Shown here one piece after another: positions 25,252 to 34,458 of a stretch of DNA of 64,000 nucleotides (positions are counted from its first letter, which is position 1; every line of letters begins with the position of its first letter). The position numbers were made by a program, and so were the translations under genes. The notes under the pieces were generated by a model. That model was not told the origin of the DNA. It saw only the letters and a program-made list of their open reading frames with translations, and ran no database searches. Source of the stretch: Spirochaetaceae bacterium (lineage in GTDB: Bacteria; Spirochaetota; Spirochaetia; Treponematales; Treponemataceae); NCBI GenBank assembly GCA_017416145.1, contig JAFQDD010000012.1, positions 62,001 to 126,000 of the forward strand. The letters are read 5' to 3'.

Positions 25252-26631
25252 ATGAAGTTTTTTGCAACAAAGATTCGACCTTCTAAAAATCACGATATGA
25301 CAGAAGGCAATCCATTTAAGCTTATTTTCTTTTTTTCAATTCCAGTTTTACTTGGAAATCTTTTTCAGAATTTTTACTCAATGGCTGATTCTATAATTGT
25401 AGGAAGACTTTTAGGCACAAATGCTCTTGCTGCAGTTGGAAATACCGGTCCAATGACTTTTTTAATATTAGGTTTTATATCAGGTCTTACTTCTGGGTTC
25501 GCTGTAATTACGGCTCAAGCATTTGGTTCAAAAAACAAAGAAGAACTCAAACGCTCTATAGCTATGAATATTATGTTAAATTTAGGATTTGGTCTAATTT
25601 TTACAATTTTAGCCCTTGCAACAAATAGACTTTTACTAGAACTTATTAATACTCCAGAAGAAATAATAAATGATTCAAAACTTTATCTTGATATTATTTA
25701 CGGTGGACTTTTTGCTACAATTCTTTATAATGCAACATCTTGTATTTTAAGAGCAGTAGGCAATAGTAAAACTCCTCTATATTTTTTGATTTTATCCTCT
25801 GTACTGAACGTAATTTTAGACATTATTTTAATCAAATATACAAATTTAGGAGTTGAAGCTGCTGCATTGGCAACTGTAATTTCCCAACTTATTTCTGGAA
25901 TTCTGTCTATAATACTAATTTTGAAAAAATATCCAGATTTGCACGTAAAAAAACAGCATTTTTCTTGGTGTACAAGCTTTGCCAGTAGACATTTAAAAAT
26001 TGGTGCTCCAATGGCATTTCAATTTTCCATTACCGCAATCGGCGTAATCGTACTTCAAGGAGCTTTAAACGTCTTTGGTCCCAATGTTATTGCAGCGTAT
26101 ACCGCCGCAGGAAAAGTAGAACAACTTATAGCTGTAGCCGCTGGAAGTTTTGGTGTTGTAATGGCAAATTATGCTGGACAAAACTATGGGGCAAAACGCA
26201 TCGACAGAATTCGCTCTGGAACAAACGCTGGAACAATTCTTACTTTAGGATTTTCAGTGATTTCTATGTTAATCGCATTTATTTTCCCAGAGCAACTAAC
26301 AAGTTTATTCGTGGATTCAACAAGTTCAAGTTATAGCGATGTAATCAATTATTCAAAAGAATATTTGTTTTTAACAGCTATTTTTTACCCTCCACTATTT
26401 TTGATTTTTATCTATCGAAATGTTTTACAGTCAATCGGAAAAACATTTATGCCACTTATGGGGGGATTTTTTGAGCTTATTGCAAGAAGTGTGTGTGCTT
26501 TTACTTTGCCACTTTTTTGGGGATATGCAGGAATTTGTTTAGCAGGACCTGTGGCTTGGTTAAGTGCAGCAATTCCATTGTTAATTTCTTATATTGTAAT
26601 AATTAGAAAACTTCAAAAAGAAATGTTATAA
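25252..26631 (+). CDS. MATE-family efflux transporter
   Basis: A 459-residue inner-membrane protein with twelve predicted helices in two homologous halves, as usual for NorM/DinF-type transporters. Family features include the N-terminal EGNPFKLIFFFSIPVLLGNL, an MADSIIVGRLLG motif in helix 2 and the pattern AYTAAGKVEQLIAVAAGSFG in the second half. Members export drugs or metabolites using Na+ or H+ gradients; the substrate is not readable. No ribosome site precedes the ATG. It is a single gene, convergent with yicC. Confidence 0.92.
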   Translation: MKFFATKIRPSKNHDMTEGNPFKLIFFFSIPVLLGNLFQNFYSMADSIIVGRLLGTNALAAVGNTGPMTFLILGFISGLTSGFAVITAQAFGSKNKEELKRSIAMNIMLNLGFGLIFTILALATNRLLLELINTPEEIINDSKLYLDIIYGGLFATILYNATSCILRAVGNSKTPLYFLILSSVLNVILDIILIKYTNLGVEAAALATVISQLISGILSIILILKKYPDLHVKKQHFSWCTSFASRHLKIGAPMAFQFSITAIGVIVLQGALNVFGPNVIAAYTAAGKVEQLIAVAAGSFGVVMANYAGQNYGAKRIDRIRSGTNAGTILTLGFSVISMLIAFIFPEQLTSLFVDSTSSSYSDVINYSKEYLFLTAIFYPPLFLIFIYRNVLQSIGKTFMPLMGGFFELIARSVCAFTLPLFWGYAGICLAGPVAWLSAAIPLLISYIVIIRKLQKEML

Positions 26632-26696
26632 AGCAAGGTTGTGAGTAGCTTTTTGCATTAGGATTTGACGATTTTTGGAAATCTTTTAGAAAAACC

Positions 26697-26728
26697 AAGT
26701 CAAGGGATTGAAAGCTTTCCCTTGACAA
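26697..26728. terminator. Hairpin between convergent MATE and YicC genes
   Basis: An 8-bp stem GTCAAGGG/CCCTTGAC (26699-26706 with 26719-26726). On the minus strand it is followed shortly by TTTTT; on the plus strand the T-run is weak. It mostly serves the YicC transcript. Confidence 0.55.
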
Positions 26729-26734
26729 GTTGTT

Positions 26735-27604
26735 TTATTCTACGTTTTTGGCTTGTTCTCGGATGTTTTCAAGAGCGTCTTTTGCATTGATTACAGCTTG
26801 GCCAACTTCCAAAAATTGATTTTTTGAACCAATTGTATTTATTTCTCTATTCATTTCTTGGCAAATAAAATCAATTTTTCGACCAGGGCAAGGGTTAGTC
26901 TGAATTTCTGCCTTTAGAGCGTCAATATGGCTCTGTAAACGCACAACTTCCTCATTTATGGTATATTTCACTAACATAGCAGCAATTTCAGTTAGAACCC
27001 GCTGTTCATCGTAATTCTCACCGAGAAGTTCTTTAAATCGATTTTCCAGATTTTCTTTAAAAACCGATTCCATTTTTGGAATCCAAGCTTTAAAAATGTT
27101 TTCTGATTCTTGAATTTTATCTAGTTTTTCAAGCAAATCAATTTTTAAATTTTCACCTTCCCGTTCCCTATCTCTAGAAAATTCTTCCAATGCAGCAGAT
27201 AAAATCGGGTCTATCATTTCCATATATTTTTCAAAATCTGTATTTTTTTGAACATTTAAAACACCTTCTTGATTTACAACCAAAGAAAGAGGTATGTTTT
27301 CTGATGGAAAATCTAGAGATTTCGCTATACTTTTAATTGCATCACTGTAAGCTTTTGCAGCATTTTCATCTACTGATACTGTGATATCTGTATTTTTTTC
27401 TTTGAGTTTTATGCTTAAATCAACTTTTCCTCGAAATATCAAAGTTGAACACTTTTCTCGGATTTGTTTTTCTAATCTACCCAAAAATGAAGGAAGATAC
27501 ACCGATAAATCTAAAAAACGTGAATTCCAAGACTTAATTTCAACACTTAGAAAATAATTTTCATCACTATATTCTTTGTAGCCGTAGCCGGTCATACTTT
27601 TCAT
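26735..27604 (-). CDS. YicC/YloC-family endoribonuclease
   Basis: A 289-residue cytoplasmic protein with both family signatures: the N-terminal MKSMTGYGYKE and the C-terminal KIDFICQEMNREINTIGSKN. E. coli YicC is an RNase implicated in small-RNA turnover; that role here is by homology. AAGGA precedes the ATG. It is the last gene of a run with pncB and the AI-2E-family permease (gaps of 18 bp and an overlap), so they are probably one operon. Confidence 0.93.
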   Translation of the reverse strand: MKSMTGYGYKEYSDENYFLSVEIKSWNSRFLDLSVYLPSFLGRLEKQIREKCSTLIFRGKVDLSIKLKEKNTDITVSVDENAAKAYSDAIKSIAKSLDFPSENIPLSLVVNQEGVLNVQKNTDFEKYMEMIDPILSAALEEFSRDREREGENLKIDLLEKLDKIQESENIFKAWIPKMESVFKENLENRFKELLGENYDEQRVLTEIAAMLVKYTINEEVVRLQSHIDALKAEIQTNPCPGRKIDFICQEMNREINTIGSKNQFLEVGQAVINAKDALENIREQAKNVE

Positions 27605-27622
27605 ATAAAAATTCCTTGATAT

Positions 27623-29077
27623 TTATTTGATTCTCTCTGAAATAAACTGTAGTTTTAAATCTTTTAGTTTTTCAGTAATAGAAACCTTGTAAATATGAGG
27701 ATTTAATATTCGCTTGTATGTTGGATGTAAATATTCAAGTTGTTTTTTTACAGTTTCTCTTGCTCGTCTAATACAAACGGCTGGATCAGGTTTTGCTTCA
27801 ATACGACTTCCCTTTTCCATAACCTTTTTTAGTAGAGGCACAACTTTTGCTGGTTTAAAACTAAATTGTCTATAGTCGATAGATGGATGATAAAATCTAT
27901 CAAATTTTCCCTCAGAAATTTCTTCGCCATCCAAAGCTAGAATATCAGCCTTTGCAAAACCGTTTTCATCAAAAAGACGATAAACATTTTTGATTCCAGG
28001 ATTTGTGGTTTTCTCTGGGTTATCAGAAAATTTCATTGTTGGAAGAAGTTCCCCACCATTTGGATTATTTCTAGCAGCAAGCTTATAAACTCCAGTAAAT
28101 GAAGACTCATTTCCACCAGTTACCATGTGGGTTCCAACTCCCCAACTGTTAATTGGAGCACCGTGGTCAACCAAAGTTTGTATAATTTCCTCTGTAAGCT
28201 CGTTGGAAACAGATATTGTAGCTTGAGGGAATCCTGCTGCATCAAGACGTTTTCGTACTTCGGCAGAAAGATATTCAATATCACCTGAATCTAGGCGAAC
28301 ACCAAAATTGTATCCTTTTTCTACAAGTTTGCTTCCAGCAATTATGGCATTTTTGATTCCAGAATTAAGTGTATCATAAGTATCAATTAGGAAAACACAT
28401 TTATCTGGATAGATTTTTGCATAGGCTTCAAAGGCTTCTAATTCTGTTGGAAAAGACATAATCCAAGCGTGAGCCATTGTTCCCATAACAGGGATTCCAT
28501 ACTCTTTTCCAGCCAAAGTATTGGAAGTACCGTTTGCCCCACCAATATAACTTGCCCGTGTGGCACTCATTGCACCATCATAGCCTTGAGCACGGCGTAA
28601 GCCAAATTCCATAATGCCACCTTTTTTGGCAGCTAAAGCAACTCGAGCAGTTTTTGTCGCAATCAAACTTTGAAAGTTAATTGTATTTAATATTAAGCCT
28701 TCTAAAAGCTGAGCTTCTATTAGATTTGCATGAACTCTAACAATTGGCTCGTTTGGAAAAATTACAGAACCTTCTTCCATAGCATAAATATCTCCAGAAA
28801 ACTTAAAATCTGAAAGATAATTCAAAAAATCTTCTTCAAAAGTGTCTAATGTTCGTAAATAATCAATATCGTCTTTTGAAAAACGAAAATCTTCAATGTA
28901 ATTTATAAGAGTTTCTAATCCAGCAAAAACTGAAAATCCTCCATTAAAAGGATTTTTTCTACAAAACATATCAAAAACAGCTATGGAATCCATATTATTT
29001 TTCCAATAGCCTTGAGCCATCGTTAATTCGTACAAATCAGTAAACAAAGCACTACTTCTATTTTGATAATTCATCAT
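27623..29077 (-). CDS. pncB: Nicotinate phosphoribosyltransferase
   Basis: Makes nicotinate mononucleotide from nicotinate and PRPP with ATP, feeding NAD salvage in the cytoplasm. The 484-residue protein is of the long bacterial type and shows FTDLYELTMAQGYW near the start, EFGLRRAQGYDGAMSATRAS (with the conserved phosphorylatable His region nearby at GTMAHAW), RLDSGDIEYLS and GVGTHMVTGG. The start codon (ATGATG at 29077) lies inside the end of the permease gene, a 20-bp overlap that suggests coupling. Confidence 0.93.
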   Translation of the reverse strand: MMNYQNRSSALFTDLYELTMAQGYWKNNMDSIAVFDMFCRKNPFNGGFSVFAGLETLINYIEDFRFSKDDIDYLRTLDTFEEDFLNYLSDFKFSGDIYAMEEGSVIFPNEPIVRVHANLIEAQLLEGLILNTINFQSLIATKTARVALAAKKGGIMEFGLRRAQGYDGAMSATRASYIGGANGTSNTLAGKEYGIPVMGTMAHAWIMSFPTELEAFEAYAKIYPDKCVFLIDTYDTLNSGIKNAIIAGSKLVEKGYNFGVRLDSGDIEYLSAEVRKRLDAAGFPQATISVSNELTEEIIQTLVDHGAPINSWGVGTHMVTGGNESSFTGVYKLAARNNPNGGELLPTMKFSDNPEKTTNPGIKNVYRLFDENGFAKADILALDGEEISEGKFDRFYHPSIDYRQFSFKPAKVVPLLKKVMEKGSRIEAKPDPAVCIRRARETVKKQLEYLHPTYKRILNPHIYKVSITEKLKDLKLQFISERIK

Positions 29078-30233
29078 TTTCCTCTACATTATCTTTCTTA
29101 TTTTTTTCTTTTGATTTATCTTTTTTCGGAGAATCTTCAGGTGGAAAACTTCCGATAATTACTGACATTGGTTGCAATAAACTGAAATTTTCACAAACAA
29201 TTTTTAATGTTACCATCATTGGAACAGCAAGAATCAAGCCAACAAATCCCCAAATATATCCCCAAACAGAAAGAGATGCAATGATAATAAAAGGAGAAAG
29301 GCCAAGATTTTTGCCTTGAACTCTTGGTTCAATAATATTTCCAAGACAGAAGTTTATTGCGGTCATAAATAAAAGAGTAATTATCATTTTGGTAGGATTT
29401 GGCCAAAATTGCAAAACAGCAAAAACTGTTGTTCCCAAAACAGAAATGATTGATCCGAAATTTGGAATAAAGTTTAATACAAAAGCGATAAATGCCCAAA
29501 TAATTGGGAAGTCCAACCCAACACAAACACAACCAATGTATGCCAAAATACCAGTTAAAAGTGATATAAAAAATTTTACCGAAATATATTTTGTTACTTG
29601 CTGAATTATGTCAGTGATTATTCCAGAAATTCTGCCTTTTTTTTCTTCATTAACTTCCTCTAAAGGAGAAACAGCATTTTCTCTTGCTACGGTAAAAGCA
29701 TATTCAATTTTTGCTCGAAAATGTTTTAATTCCAACATGAAAAAGAATGCAAAAAGCAAAACCATTACAAAATCTTTCATAAAACCAATTAGAGAAGATG
29801 AAAATGTCAAAGCAAAATCTTGAACAGCCTTTCTAACTCCTAGTTGCCCCCAAAGATTTGCAAAGAGAGAATCTTCTGCATCATAAGGAAGTTGAAACAA
29901 TTTTGCTACAGTTTGATAAATGAATGTAATTCGTTCTTCGTATTTAGGATAAAGCGATAAAACAGTTTTTACACTATTAAAAAGCAGTGTTCCAATAAGT
30001 GAAATACTAATCATCAAAATGATAAGAATAAAAACGATTCCAAGAGCCCATGGAATTTTAAATTTTTTGTTTAATTTGTTTAGTACAGGTTCAAAAACTA
30101 GAGAAACTAAAACAGCAATCGTAAGCGGAATCAAAACTGATGAAGTAACTTTCAGAATTGCCGCTGCAACAATTGTACATAAAAATAACAATAATAAAAA
30201 AATTGGTCGAGCAAAATTTGTATATTTTTTCAT
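29058..30233 (-). CDS. AI-2E-family transporter (YhhT/PerM-like permease)
   Basis: A 391-residue inner-membrane protein with about eight helices: two close together at the N-terminus (FLLLLFLCTIVAAAILKV, SVLIPLTIAVLVSLVFEPVL), then a soluble stretch, then a C-terminal bundle with the family motif FVLNFIPNFGSIIS and PRVQGKNLGLSPFIIIASL. The charged C-terminal tail is Lys/Glu-rich. Members export autoinducer-2 or act as Na+(Li+)/H+ antiporters, so the name does not fix the substrate. The ATG at 30233 is preferred over a TTG at 30251. A TATATT box lies 6 nt before it. Confidence 0.87.
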   Translation of the reverse strand: MKKYTNFARPIFLLLLFLCTIVAAAILKVTSSVLIPLTIAVLVSLVFEPVLNKLNKKFKIPWALGIVFILIILMISISLIGTLLFNSVKTVLSLYPKYEERITFIYQTVAKLFQLPYDAEDSLFANLWGQLGVRKAVQDFALTFSSSLIGFMKDFVMVLLFAFFFMLELKHFRAKIEYAFTVARENAVSPLEEVNEEKKGRISGIITDIIQQVTKYISVKFFISLLTGILAYIGCVCVGLDFPIIWAFIAFVLNFIPNFGSIISVLGTTVFAVLQFWPNPTKMIITLLFMTAINFCLGNIIEPRVQGKNLGLSPFIIIASLSVWGYIWGFVGLILAVPMMVTLKIVCENFSLLQPMSVIIGSFPPEDSPKKDKSKEKNKKDNVEENDELSK

Positions 30234-30255
30234 AATAATAATATAACGCAAAAAC

Positions 30256-30290
30256 AGAAAAAGCTCTAATTACTTTCGTAACTAGAGCCA
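30256..30290 (-). terminator. Terminator of serS
   Basis: An 11-bp stem (30278-30288 with 30263-30273, one G-T pair) with a GAAA loop on the minus strand, followed by TTTTT. The possible -35 region of the next gene overlaps it. Confidence 0.85.
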
Positions 30291-30296
30291 ATTTTT

Positions 30297-31571
30297 TTAT
30301 TTCTTTTTGATAACATCAAATCCACAGAAAGGAACAAGGACTTCTGGAACGGTAATTGAACCATCTGCATTTTGATAATTTTCTAAGATTGCTACCAAAA
30401 CACGAGAAACGGCAACGGCTGTACCGTTTAGCATATGAACGTACTTATTTTTGCCATCATCGTCTTTGAAGCGAACATTTAAGCGTCGAGCTTGGAAATC
30501 TGTACAGTTTGAAGTTGAAGTAACTTCTCCCCAGTCACCACCGTTACGACCAGGCATCCAAGCTTCTAGGTCCCACTTTCTGTAAGCTGGAGCACCTAAA
30601 TCACCTGTACATGTATCTACAACACGGAATGGGATTTTTAGTCCTGTAAAGATTTCCTCTTCAATTTGACGAAGTTGTTCGTGAAGAGCATCGGATTCTT
30701 CTGGAGTACAGTAAACAAACATTTCTAGTTTTGTAAACTGGTGAACACGGTATAAACCTTTTGAAAATTGACCAGCAGCTCCAGCCTCACGGCGGAAACA
30801 GTGTGAAAGTCCGCAATATTTTAGAGGAAGTTTAGCCTTGTCTAAAATCTCTCCAGAGTGATATCCACCTAGTGTGATTTCAGCAGTTGCCACAAGACAA
30901 GTACCTTCTTCTTCGATACAGTATACGTTTGATTCATTTCCACGAGGATTAAACCCAATACCCTGTAGGATTTCTGCCTTTGCCACGTCTGGTGTAATAA
31001 AAGGTGTAAATCCATGCTTACGAAGGATATTTAGAGCATACATTACAACAGCTTGTTCTAGGAAAACAGCTTCATTTTTTAGGTAATAGAATTTTGGTCC
31101 AGAAACTTTTGCAGCTTCGTCAAAGTCCACTAAGTCAAGTTCTGAAGCAAGTTGAACGTGATCTTTTGGTTCAAAATCAAACTGTGGAACTGTTCCAACT
31201 TGTTTAACTTCTAGATTTTCTGTATCAACTTTTCCAACTGGAGCATCTGGGTGAGCCATATTTGGAATTTGACGACCAGCTTCATCTAAAAGAGCTTCTG
31301 CTTCTGAAAGTTCTTTTTCCATAGCAGCAATTTTTTCTTTTAGAGCTTTTCCTTCTTCAATTAATTTTTGGCGAACTTCTGGTTCAAGTTTTCCCTTCAT
31401 TGATTTTGCATTTTCGTTGCGTTCAGTTTGCAAAACTTGTAATGCAGTAACTAATTCTGTGCGTTTGTCGAAAAGTTCAACAACTTTGTCAGCATCAGCT
31501 GTCATATTTCTAGCTTCAATATTTGCTTTTACAGCTTCAAGATTTTCTTTAATAAAACGATAGTCTAACAT
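30297..31571 (-). CDS. serS: Seryl-tRNA synthetase
   Basis: Charges tRNA-Ser with serine. The 424-residue class II enzyme has an N-terminal coiled-coil arm (about 30-100, LQTERNENAKSMKG), motif 2 HCFRREAGAAG and motif 3 in LNGTAVAVSRVLVAILENYQ. VTSTSNCTDFQARRLNVRF is the serine-binding segment. Length matches the bacterial family. A promoter ends 8 nt before the ATG and there is no useful ribosome site. A strong terminator follows. Confidence 0.97.
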   Translation of the reverse strand: MLDYRFIKENLEAVKANIEARNMTADADKVVELFDKRTELVTALQVLQTERNENAKSMKGKLEPEVRQKLIEEGKALKEKIAAMEKELSEAEALLDEAGRQIPNMAHPDAPVGKVDTENLEVKQVGTVPQFDFEPKDHVQLASELDLVDFDEAAKVSGPKFYYLKNEAVFLEQAVVMYALNILRKHGFTPFITPDVAKAEILQGIGFNPRGNESNVYCIEEEGTCLVATAEITLGGYHSGEILDKAKLPLKYCGLSHCFRREAGAAGQFSKGLYRVHQFTKLEMFVYCTPEESDALHEQLRQIEEEIFTGLKIPFRVVDTCTGDLGAPAYRKWDLEAWMPGRNGGDWGEVTSTSNCTDFQARRLNVRFKDDDGKNKYVHMLNGTAVAVSRVLVAILENYQNADGSITVPEVLVPFCGFDVIKKK

Positions 31572-31579
31572 AATGGTTT

Positions 31580-31608
31580 ATTTTATTCCTATATTTGATT
31601 TTATTCAA
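31580..31608 (-). promoter_or_regulatory. Promoter of serS
   Basis: On the minus strand TTGAAT (31608-31603), 17 nt, TAAAAT (31585-31580). The ATG at 31571 is 8 nt downstream, the geometry of a leaderless message. Confidence 0.65.
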
Positions 31609-31626
31609 GGGGAGGTTTTTGCTCTC

Positions 31627-32409
31627 TTAGGAAAACAAACCTGCCACCAAAGTATAAATTACAACCAAAACTAAACCTGGTAAAAAGTTTGCAGTTTTTA
31701 TCTCTTTTAGTTTTAGTAAATTTATTCCAATCATAATAATCATTGCACCACCACAGGCTGAAAGCTCATTTAATAACAAGTCGTTTACGTATGGAGCAAT
31801 AAAAGTTGAAAGTAAAGTTAAAGCTCCTTGGTAAATAAAAACTGTAATAAATGAAAAAATTGCTCCAGCACCCATAGAAGAAGCAAAAACGATTGCCATA
31901 AATCCGTCTAAAATGGATTTTGTAAAGATAATTGTGTAATCTTTTTCGATTCCAGCTTTGAAAGAACCAATAATTGACATTGCTCCAACACAAAAAAGCA
32001 CAGAAGCATTTAAAAACCCAAAGGCAAAATCTTTTTTTGGTGCAATTTGATTTTTAACATCTGCCACTTCAGAACTTTGCTCTCCATCAACTGAGGCAAC
32101 GGAAGTAACTGGCAGATTTTTGGCTTTTTTGCTTTTCTTTTCAACTAGTTTTTCAAAAAACTGGCCAAGTTTGTAAATTGCACCGTCAATGTCTAGAGCA
32201 GTTCCAATCAGTCCGCCTAAAATCAATGAAAGTGCAAGACAAATAATGCTTTCATACTGGAAAGCCATTTCAAAACCCAAAACCAAAGTAATAACTCCGG
32301 CGGCATTTTGCACAGTTACTGAAAGACTTTCCTTTATCCTAGATGAAAACAAAACCCCGATTAAGCCACCAACAATAACAGTAAAACAATTTACAAAAAC
32401 AGCTAACAT
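31627..32409 (-). CDS. DUF554-family membrane protein
   Basis: A 260-residue integral membrane protein of the YdfK/YqgA-type DUF554 family: N-terminal FVNCFTVIVGGLIGVLFSSRI, then GLIGTALDIDGAIYKLGQFF and about six to seven helices. An unusual hydrophilic insert at about 95-125 (KKSKKAKNLPVTSVASVDGE) interrupts the helices. The C-terminal half has the conserved LDGFMAIVFASSMGAGAIFS. The family has no firm function. It starts 11 bp after the stop of the DAHP synthase fusion gene, with AGGTGAT upstream, so it shares that transcript. Confidence 0.88.
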   Translation of the reverse strand: MLAVFVNCFTVIVGGLIGVLFSSRIKESLSVTVQNAAGVITLVLGFEMAFQYESIICLALSLILGGLIGTALDIDGAIYKLGQFFEKLVEKKSKKAKNLPVTSVASVDGEQSSEVADVKNQIAPKKDFAFGFLNASVLFCVGAMSIIGSFKAGIEKDYTIIFTKSILDGFMAIVFASSMGAGAIFSFITVFIYQGALTLLSTFIAPYVNDLLLNELSACGGAMIIMIGINLLKLKEIKTANFLPGLVLVVIYTLVAGLFS

Positions 32410-32420
32410 CTTTTTATCAC

Positions 32421-34361
32421 CTAGTTGATTTCAGAATAAATTCCTAGAACCTTTACTTCTTCTGTGTATTTTTTTAGCATATTTTCTGCTTTTGAAAGAA
32501 GTTCTGTTCCATCATCTTTGTCTGAAAGGGCAACGTCAGCATAGAACATATATTTCCATGGGCTTCCTTGAATTGGGCGAGATTCCAATCTTGAAAGGCT
32601 AATTCCAATTTCTCTAAACACACCAAGACAATCGTACAAACTACCAACTTCGTCTTTTACGTTAAAAGAAATTGTTGCCATATTTGGCTTTGTATCAGAA
32701 ACCACAGTTTTGTTGATGTTATCTGCCAACTGAATTAGCAAGAATCTTGTGTAATTTCTAGCGTCAGTTTCGATTCCGCTTTGAATCACTTCTAGTTTTG
32801 TGTATTTTGCCACGTTGATAGAAGCAATTGCAGCATTTTCTGGGCTATTTTTTTCTTCTACAAGTTGAGCCGCAGCAGTTGTGGAGCTACATTCAACCAA
32901 TTTCCATTCAGGGTGTTTTTGCAAGAATTCTTGGCATTGAGCAAATCCCTGAGGATGAGAATAAACTGTTTTGATAGAATCAATATTTCCGCCTTTGCAA
33001 GTTAAAAGTGAATGTTCGATTCTTAGCTTAATTGAGCCAGAAATTGCAATATCATCAAAACGAAGAAGATTATCGTAATTTTCGTAAACTGAACCAGCTA
33101 GAGAATTTTCAACTGGAATCATACCAAAATCAGCTTTTCCGTCTTTTACAGCTTGGAAAACTTCTCTAAAGTTGTTGCAAGAAACTGGAGTTGCAGTTCC
33201 GTCAAAATAGTGATTTATAGCTTGTTCTGCATAAGCACCTCGGCTTCCTGAATAGGCACAAGTTATTTCGTCTGCTGATTTTTGTGTTTCAACTTGATTT
33301 TCAGTTTTTTCACTTTTGCTAGAGCGGATGTGAGTAATTTCTTTGCCAACCACAGGACACATTACATCAATGTCTCGCATCAATTTTTCAAACTGAGTTG
33401 GATACAAAGATTGAGCACCGTCAGACATAGCTTTGTCTGGGTTGTTGTGAACTTCCACAATAATTCCGTCAGCCCCTGCTGCCACACCAGATAAAGCCAT
33501 TGGAGAAACTTTATCACGAATACCAACTGCGTGGCTTGGGTCTACGATAATTGGCAAGTGAGTTAGTGAGCGCAAAACTGGAATTGCAGATAAGTCTAAA
33601 GTGTTTCGTGTAGCTTTTTCGTATGTGCGAATTCCTCGTTCACAAAGAATAACATTGTCTGTTCCAGAAGAAAGCAAATATTCTGCTGCCATAAGCCATT
33701 CTTCGATTGTGGCAGAAATTCCTCGTTTTAGAATTACAGGACGACCAAGGCTTCCAACTTTTTTTAGAAGTTCAAAGTTTTGCATATTTCTTGCACCAAT
33801 TTGCAAAACATCAATGTCGTAGTTTAGCATATGCGGAATATGTTCAGCCGAAACAATTTCTGTAACAACTGGAAGGCCGTATTTTTCACCAGCTTCTTTT
33901 AGGATTTTTAAGCCTTCTTCTTGCATACCTTGGAAAGCATATGGACTTGTGCGTGGTTTATAAGCACCGCCACGAAGCATACATGCCCCAGACAAAGCAA
34001 CTTGTCTGGCAATTTCTGTAATTTGTTCTTTGCTTTCTACAGCACAAGGACCAGCAATTGATACAAAGCGATTTCCGCCAATGCGAAGTTTTTGTCCACG
34101 ACTATTTGTAACTTCTACAATTGTGTTATCTTTTTTGAATTCACGACTTGCCATTTTGTATGGTTTTGAAATTGGAATAACACGAGCAACACCTGGAAGA
34201 ATTTCAACTTCTCGAGGGTCAATGGAAAGTTTACCAACTGCACCGAAAATTGTTTCTTCATCACCGTTGATTTCGTTTACTTTAAAATTATTTCTTGCTA
34301 AAAAATCTTTTAATCCATCTTTTTCTTGTTGGGGAATCCCCTTTTCCAATACAATAACCAT
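32421..34361 (-). CDS. Fusion: DAHP synthase (class I-beta) - prephenate dehydratase with ACT domain
   Basis: A 646-residue fusion. Residues 1-70 form the ferredoxin-like N-terminal domain of class I-beta DAHP synthases. Residues 85-345 are the barrel (IAGPCAVES at 102-110, GGAYKPRTSPYAFQG at 131-145, DPSHAVG), which joins PEP and erythrose-4-phosphate. After a short polar linker (346-365) comes prephenate dehydratase: AYSGSRGAYAE, IPVENSLAGSV and the catalytic NYTRF (536-540). An ACT domain with the Phe-binding ESRP (593-596) ends it. The ATG at 34361 has GAGGA upstream; the longer frame from 34409 is not supported. No chorismate mutase domain is present. Confidence 0.93.
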   Translation of the reverse strand: MVIVLEKGIPQQEKDGLKDFLARNNFKVNEINGDEETIFGAVGKLSIDPREVEILPGVARVIPISKPYKMASREFKKDNTIVEVTNSRGQKLRIGGNRFVSIAGPCAVESKEQITEIARQVALSGACMLRGGAYKPRTSPYAFQGMQEEGLKILKEAGEKYGLPVVTEIVSAEHIPHMLNYDIDVLQIGARNMQNFELLKKVGSLGRPVILKRGISATIEEWLMAAEYLLSSGTDNVILCERGIRTYEKATRNTLDLSAIPVLRSLTHLPIIVDPSHAVGIRDKVSPMALSGVAAGADGIIVEVHNNPDKAMSDGAQSLYPTQFEKLMRDIDVMCPVVGKEITHIRSSKSEKTENQVETQKSADEITCAYSGSRGAYAEQAINHYFDGTATPVSCNNFREVFQAVKDGKADFGMIPVENSLAGSVYENYDNLLRFDDIAISGSIKLRIEHSLLTCKGGNIDSIKTVYSHPQGFAQCQEFLQKHPEWKLVECSSTTAAAQLVEEKNSPENAAIASINVAKYTKLEVIQSGIETDARNYTRFLLIQLADNINKTVVSDTKPNMATISFNVKDEVGSLYDCLGVFREIGISLSRLESRPIQGSPWKYMFYADVALSDKDDGTELLSKAENMLKKYTEEVKVLGIYSEIN

Positions 34362-34410
34362 ATTTTTGTCCTCATTTTTATGTAAAATTAGTTTATGTAA
34401 GATTTTCAAC

Positions 34411-34443
34411 TAAAAAAGGCAAGTAAAAAAACTTTCACCTGCC
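34411..34443 (-). terminator. Terminator of thrA
   Basis: A 7-bp stem with one mismatch (34437-34443 with 34418-34424), then TTTTTT on the minus strand. Confidence 0.7.
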
Positions 34444-34458
34444 CTTTTGATTATTAAC

